Source: Paramarasmius palmivorus
Lineage: Eukaryota > Basidiomycota > Agaricomycetes > Agaricales > Marasmiaceae
Direction of reading: 5' to 3'
DNA length: 64,000 nucleotides
NCBI GenBank assembly: GCA_037176845.1
Contig: JAYKXP010000091.1
Span: 62,001 to 126,000, forward strand
The notes under the pieces: model-generated
Seen by the model: the letters and a program-made list of their open reading frames with translations, nothing else
Database searches by the model: none
Told to the model about the DNA's origin: nothing
Shown: positions 58,706 to 64,000 of the stretch, in pieces
Layout of the letters: each line of letters starts with the position of its first letter
Numbering within the stretch: the stretch's first letter is position 1
Made by a program: the position numbers and the translations under genes

Positions 58706-60169
58706 ATGAGACAGTGGGAGTTCCTAATATACGGTGAGTATCCATAATGTTAGTTGTATCGAACTATATCTGACTTAGTACCCTGGACAGGTGTCTACGC
58801 TGTATTATTTGGAATTTGCATCCGTATCTTGTTTAGGCGAAAGGGAAAAGCATATAAATACCACCTATTCGCCATCGTTATCCTGTTCCTTCTGGCGTCA
58901 GCTGATGTCGTACTCTACATGGTACAAGACCTGAATAAGTGCGGGTGATGCATAATCTACTGGATAGCCCATTGGTCACTGACTATCCATCTCAAGCTTA
59001 TCCGTCTCAAGCTTATCCGAGTCCTTCCGACCACACGAAATAGAATGGGAGCCAATCACAACAATGATTCAAATCACCTTTTTATGCAGGTATGCGCCAT
59101 GAAATCTATCCTACCCTCGTATTCATACTTGAATCCTCAGCGCTGTAGCTGATGCTATTCTGGTACGTGATCAAGTAGACTTTTATAACTATCAATACGT
59201 TAAACATTACAACCAGCTGTGGCGCTTCTACATGGTATGGGGAAGGCGCTGGAGGATTGCCATTGTGCCTCTGATATTGGACTTTTGTGTGCATGGTTGG
59301 GCGCCCCTTCGTTTCTCTGATCGTTCTCTGATTTTAGCAGTTGTTTCATTTGTAGTCACTTCAGGGAGTACTCAGTTGGTACCACTACATGTGGCCGCTA
59401 TTGCAGCAGGAATCGTATCTCTCAACAATATAATCCTTTCTACGCTTATAGGTGCGCGACTTGATTTACTCGATTTAACGTCGGAGGACTAATCCGAATC
59501 CACGTAGCATTCCAGATTTGCTCGATAGGTCATCAAATCGAACACTACCTTGGATCAAGATCCCGGAATATGTACAGGACTGCGCTTTCCGCAACGTAAG
59601 TTTTGAAGCCGGACTCACTACTCCCAGCTTGATACGCTAAAAATGTATACTTCAGGCTTGAATCTGGAGTAGTATATTCGACGTTCCTTATTGGAATTGT
59701 TGCAATATACATCGATCTCATTCGAAGAGATCCATCTCTGTCGAAGGGCGACGGGGATCCATCTCTGTCGAAGGGCAACGAGGATCCATCTCTGTTGAAG
59801 GCCGACGAGGATTACCCTCATATATACGCGTTAGAGTTCCTTTTGCGTGCCTGGCCATGTGTTTCGGTGAATCTATCGTGTCCCTATAGTTGAAGTCACA
59901 TTAACCCTACTTTCCAGGGCATTACATCAACCATCATCATCGTCCGCGTTGCGCTAGGCATCAGCTTCAACGATGTCGAGAGCGCTATTAGCTCATTACG
60001 TGCAGATGGAACAATTCCGATGCATGAAGAACAACGATCACCACAACCACTGGGAAATGTTGATCAGCGGATGGAAACACCGGAATTGCGCGCGTCAGAT
60101 AGCGTGATCGACATAGGTCGAGGGAAAGGGCATAGCATTGACGCTGAGGATATTGGGATAGCGAAATAG
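58706..60169 (+). CDS. Seven-transmembrane protein, Agaricomycete-specific type (copy 2)
   Basis: Same eight-exon structure as copy 1, starting with exons 58706-58733 and 58779-58944; about 359 aa. All splice sites and the SAVADAILLWRFY..WGRRW motif are kept. Compared with copy 1: a 6 bp in-frame deletion in exon 3, one extra 27 bp unit (three DPSL-type units) in the last loop, and a 6 bp deletion in the tail (GHSIDAEDIGIAK). An extra 15 bp duplication (CTTATCCGTCTCAAG) sits at the exon 3 acceptor, giving two possible acceptors. Every coding indel is a multiple of three, which argues that both copies are under selection. Convergent with the second Kre9-like gene. Confidence 0.83.
59729..59809 (+). 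repeat. In-frame 27-bp minisatellite, three units
   Basis: Three 27 bp units coding DPSLSKGDG, DPSLSKGNE and DPSLLKADE in the loop before the last transmembrane span. Copy 1 has two units. Units differ from each other by one to three bases. Confidence 0.9.
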
Positions 60170-60347
60170 TGCTGCAATATACATGTCTGAATTGGAAATG
60201 ATACTGTATTCATAGAGGTGCTGAGTGAGTATGGAAGCTCCAGACAGCCGATTCGCTAAGCGGTCGATTTTATTAGCGTTCCTAGTGATAAAACTATCAC
60301 CAAAGATGGAACTTGGAAAATGACTATCGAGAAATGGAATCCTACAT

Positions 60348-61436
60348 TCAAACTCGAGCCTCATATGCTGGTGGCCGCTCATCTCGCTCTGGACTCCACA
60401 TTCTCTGATACAACACCCGTACCATCTCCGCTATCTCACTCGACGGAATACTACCATTGAGATCCGTGGGTGGTCCATGTTCTGGCCGATAGGAACGAGA
60501 ATAAATTGTGGTATCCGGATCACTTCTCGAGCCTTCACGGATACTCGTGTTGTCTACTCCTGCACCCATGCGCAGAGGACTCATTGGCTCCGGAATCGAT
60601 TTTGCCTGGGATTTTGAAGTGGCGTGTTTACTTGAACGGTGTTCCGTGAACGGAGTAATTTTGTTACTCCCACAAAGATCCTGGGGATTTGTGAGTCGTG
60701 TCATTTGTTTCCGCTTTCGTCGACGGTGGAATAGATAGAGTCCCACCAACGACAGGAACAGAAATAGGCAGATTCCGCCGACAGCGCCTCCAACGATAGC
60801 GTCCACTGGCTTCCGGTTTGCGGGACTAGGAGAAACGATTTGACTTGATGTAGGAGATGGCCCGAGTCCCGATAATACGGGTATAGGTGTTACGCTTGAA
60901 CTACCAGTCGTCGTGACAGACGTTGGAATAAATCGACTTTATTAATATGAGAGAAAAGTCCATCAGGAATTGTTTCCGCGCACCTTGCTATTTCTCCAGT
61001 GGCAATGACTGCGAGTGTTTGTGTACCCGTATAAAAGGTCGACAATCTGGACAATGTTTAAGAGATAACCACGCCAAAATCATCGAAATCAACGTACGCA
61101 TTCCCATTCCCATCAATCTGAGCACCATCAAGTACGAATGCACTATAAACATCCAAAACTTGAACACACCAAAGCACCATGCTTGAGATATATGCCATAC
61201 TATGTGTTTGTAGGAAATGAGACTAGAACAGTCCCCTCTGTTTGCCCCGCCGTAGCGGTTACCAGGAAATAGCGAGGGGAAGACACAGGAGGAACACCGA
61301 CAGCGCTCTTGATAATCATGAAGCTTTGCGTCTCTTCCGGTTCACGGATCCAAGTGACGGTGAAAGGAATTCCTTGTGTGATTGTCGTAGGAAAAGGTGC
61401 AAAGCTGAATGCGTTTGCACAAGCAGCGAGGATCAT
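60348..61436 (-). CDS. Kre9/KNH-like single-pass surface protein (copy 2)
   Basis: Four exons on the minus strand: 61436-61201, 61142-61098, 61046-60984, 60936-60348; 310 aa, phases close. Same layout as copy 1: MILAACANAFSFA leader, PFPTTITQGIPFTVTWIR ectodomain start, Ser/Thr stalk, helix DAIVGGAVGGICLFLFLSLV, cytoplasmic tail ending PPAYEARV. The stalk has TTTGSSS where copy 1 has TTGSSS, plus other changes. Some indels lie in the tail, but the frame stays open throughout. The acceptor of exon 4 is AATAAAG instead of ATCACAG in copy 1. Confidence 0.82.
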
Positions 61437-63180
61437 GAATGTTGCGCTGGATGAAATGGTTAGCGAGTGGGGCTACAAGGAGAAAGGTAGGTACGGTACC
61501 ACGAATGCCAGATCATGTTGGGGCAAGTCAACGTGGGCGAGAAATCAAAACCAGCCATGTCTATTGTATTTCTAGCGAAATGCAGCTCACCTGACTACGC
61601 TGTATATAGTTGGCATGAATGTAGGTATCGATGCCAACTGTCAAGCCTTACTTACTACATAGTAGCGAATCAGGATAAATTAGCGAACTTGATTGTCCAT
61701 TTACGCTGAATCCCATGATGAAACGAGACCTTGGAACAAGATCTCGAAATAGAGGGACGCTCGTCAACGTCAAATTAAATCAACCCGATATTGCCGACTT
61801 TATATACCTGTTCCAAACCCCATATAAGCGGTTGATCGCGAATTCGCAAGCCTCATTTCGCAAAAACGTCGACGCGGTGACTGTTGGATCAGCTATCCCT
61901 TCAGTATCCCTCCAAAAATGAATCATGCGATACGATTCCGAGCATTCAGAGGAAAACTAGTGATATTACATTCAACTGGCGATCATATCGATACAACTTG
62001 TAAATCCACCATATCAAAACGAACGAAAGCGACAACCTTCCGGACTTGACGTAACTCCGGTGAGGCGATCAACGTTGATAGCTAGAGTTGGCTTGTTAAC
62101 GAGCCGACACCCAACACGGCCACGGAGGAGATAAGATACTTGAACGAAGACGCAGAAGGGATGCAAAAGGAAGACCAGCAATTTGTGGATATGCCTAGGT
62201 ATGCATCCTAGCCACCAGTCGTCGAATTCCAGTTCCTTTCCACGACTATCTTTAGATGAACGGAAGTCCGATCTTGCCCCGATAGGATACGTAACGGAAC
62301 TCGTGTACGTGGGTGATAGGGCATAGGGACGGGAGGTGCAGGCGTGAGCCTGTACATGTGAAAGTGACAATGTGGAGGCAGTTTTCGCGGGTATGCGGTG
62401 GAATAAGAGGGAGTGTAATGTGATGTGACGGAACATGAGAGTTTGGAATGGAGGCGAGTGATGTCGGACGAGTGGGGAGATGTGACCAGTAACCGAGGAA
62501 GATAAAGAAACATCAGGCCCTCCAACTCTCTGCGGAAGAATCATGGGACGGTGGTCGTGCTATGAAGGGAAGGAGGTGCATGTTTCGGTGCAAGTTGAAG
62601 CTGGATGGAAGCGTTTTGCGGGGGGCATTGGTGACGGGGATAGGGGATCATAATGATCAAAATGCGGCAGGATGGGGCGGTGTGCAGTTATCGACTCTGT
62701 GGACCATTTGAGCAAGTAGAGTTGCAGGAATGACGAGCATACCTTCAGCGGGCTCTGCATAATAACATTGACACCCTTGAGCCTCTTATCGTCCTTGCCT
62801 CTGCCTTCTCAATCATTCCAAGATGAGGGTACGGGGCGTATAGACGGATTCTGGAAATTGCCGCTGTTGAAGGGGCAGAATTCGTGTCGTTGCAACGTCG
62901 GTGTTGTGATCGAATCGAAGAGGACAGGGTGTGCGGAGCCCTGGTACAGAGGAGGAGGGTCTAGAGAATACATTGGAGTTGTCTACACACTCAAGTTAGT
63001 CTGACATTTATAGTAGAGAATGACTGAGATATAAAACGTACCTTTGGATGAAGTAAAAGGAAGCTAACCTTGCCGTTCTAGCCATCCAATGGGTGCAGAA
63101 TTCTACGTATGATCCATGCCCGTAGATTACAGTCTGAGCGTTGGGCTTTGGGAGTGGAATAGAGACGACAGAGGTTGAAT
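61437..63180 (-). other. Minus-strand gene remnant behind head motif, module 2
   Basis: Counterpart of 40,691-42,430. Minus-strand frame 62,014-62,544 keeps SPTYTSSVTYPIGARSD and GKELEF, but the frame relation differs from module 1. Not resolvable as a gene. Confidence 0.35.
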
Positions 63181-63184
63181 GTCA

Positions 63185-63252
63185 CCGTCGTCGTCGGTGA
63201 AAAGTCCTGGTTTGTTTGTCCTAAACAAACACACCTAATCGGATAACCGGCG
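63185..63252 (-). promoter_or_regulatory. Repeated promoter-like head, reverse orientation (module 2)
   Basis: Plus strand reads CCGTCGTCGTCGGTGAAAAG, TGGTTTGTTTGTCC, AAACAAACACACC, GGATAACCGGCG. Counterpart of 42,431-42,500; the module 1 and 2 sequences part company just after it. Confidence 0.45.
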
Positions 63253-63254
63253 TG

Positions 63255-63612
63255 ACATCATTTTGGATCCGGATCTTCCGTTCCCGGAGTTCTTGTACCG
63301 GAACGCCCATCTTCTCTGCTTCTATCATGGTCACATCTAAAGGTAGATTGGGAATCGATGTATCGGCGGTGCGTGCTAGCTTCCAGCATTCGTAGAACTT
63401 CCATGAGTGCTGTTACTGTCCATGCGGAAATATTATTTCCGCATGGACAGTAACAGCATAATATCGGTGACTGCGTGTGCCTAGTGCGTTGCGCACAGGG
63501 AAAGCTGTCAAAAGATGTAAATGGTTCTCGAACTCCTATCCTGGAGTGATAAATGAGCATCTGGGATGTGCGATTCTTTCTCAAGTGAGTTGTCTTCTCG
63601 CAGCCCAATGGT
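63255..63612 (-). other. Candidate small minus-strand gene, module 2
   Basis: Minus-strand counterpart of 44,058-44,458. The ATG near 63,619 opens MENTIGLREDNSLEKESHIP. The second segment reads WKFYECWKLARTADTSIPNL and then MIEAEKMGVPVQELRERK. A 25 bp palindrome has been inserted immediately upstream (in gene direction) of the second segment. Coding status uncertain. Confidence 0.4.
63408..63458. repeat. Perfect 25-bp inverted repeat
   Basis: 63,408-63,432 and 63,434-63,458 are exact reverse complements around a single T (left arm TGCTGTTACTGTCCATGCGG plus AAATA). Module 1 at 44,281-44,310 has only one arm (GCTGTTGCTGTTCATGCGGA plus AATA). The second arm was therefore added in module 2 as an inverted templated copy. 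Confidence 0.95.
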
Positions 63613-63858
63613 GTTCTCCATGAGGATTTGAAGTGTCTGATTAACATTGACTAGCTCATATTTTTTTTTCCGACGGGTTATACAAACGTGTAGTCACAAG
63701 ATACCTTTCATGTCGCTTCTCTGACGGCAACCGCCTCGATCGAACTTGATGATGCATAGCTTTCGAGCCTGAGTACATGCTGTATGCTGTATTATTCAGT
63801 TGTTAAATTCAGAGCTTGGTACGCCATATTCTCTTCGTACGCGCCCACTATCATCTCA

Positions 63859-64000
63859 ATGCTCGAAAAGGATCCAGCAGCCTACTATGCAGTCCTCGGA
63901 AGTGGTGACAACATCGCACAACCCGTGTCATCTCAGTCAGAGGTCAATTATTTTAACCACGCCCATCGGCGAGTTCCTAGTGTCCTCGTTCAGCGGCCCT
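63859..64000 (+). CDS. NACHT-type protein C, second copy, 5-prime end only
   Basis: ATG at 63,859, at the position and in the context (CATCTCAATGCTC) of the NACHT C start. The open frame to the window end reads MLEKDPAAYYAVLGSGDN, then AQPVSSQSEVNYFNHAHRR. It is related to MLRNDPASYYTGSQDYPALG.. of NACHT C, with a short in-frame deletion. The rest lies beyond the window, so whether it is intact is unknown. Confidence 0.7.
   Translation, partial: MLEKDPAAYYAVLGSGDNIAQPVSSQSEVNYFNHAHRRVPSVLVQRP

Larger units (their letters stand above)
53500..63250. repeat. Segmental duplication module, copy 2 (main block)
   Basis: Direct copy of about 32,380-42,500. Left edge: similarity starts in the 3-prime part of the F-box pseudogene. 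It has lost part of the F-box gene, including the region equivalent to about 32,760-33,040, but keeps intact seven-TM and Kre9-like genes. Confidence 0.9.

Noticed and set aside
1..64000. CRISPR array, bacterial operons or autonomous transposons
   Set aside because: The gene structure is eukaryotic with introns; no regularly spaced short repeats and no reverse transcriptase, integrase or transposase motifs were recognised.

Overview
The window reads as nuclear DNA of an Agaricomycete (mushroom-forming or allied basidiomycete). The reasons are genes split by many 45-60 bp GT-AG introns, NACHT NTPases (fungal NLR-like proteins), a lineage-typical seven-helix membrane protein, single-pass surface proteins with a Kre9/KNH-like or paired beta-sandwich ectodomain, and a coiled-coil F-box protein. 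The species cannot be named from sequence alone. No rRNA, tRNA, CRISPR array, reverse transcriptase or transposase was recognised.

Layout. 1-10.9 kb is gene-poor: dispersed repeat copies (1-1.5 and 2.36-3.34 kb), a foldback/MITE-like element (3.5-4.0 kb) and two copies of a conserved promoter-like module (6.15 and 9.7 kb). 10.97-19.5 kb holds two tandem paralogous C2-NACHT genes with the same 11-exon structure. 20.2-30.15 kb is mostly decayed coding sequence and repeats. 30.17-31.8 kb is an intact single-pass surface protein gene. 32.4-48.7 kb is a module in the order F-box protein (-), poorly resolved small genes, seven-TM protein (+), Kre9/KNH-like surface protein (-), NACHT gene (+). 48.9-52.7 kb is a patchwork of repeat copies seen elsewhere in the window. 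53.5-64.0 kb is a second, direct copy of the module: its F-box gene is a pseudogene, its seven-TM and Kre9-like genes are intact, and it runs off the window 142 bp into a second copy of the NACHT gene.

Exon-intron models were built by eye. For the intact genes the exon phases add up to complete reading frames: C2-NACHT A 1121 aa, C2-NACHT B 1196 aa, NACHT C 1235 aa, F-box 628 aa, seven-TM 354 aa, Kre9-like 309 and 310 aa, beta-sandwich surface protein 508 aa. The recurring combination of surface proteins, cytosolic NACHT switch proteins and an F-box protein, with local duplication and uneven decay, resembles a fast-evolving recognition island (self/non-self or biotic sensing). That function is inference; the gene content and duplication are visible in the sequence.
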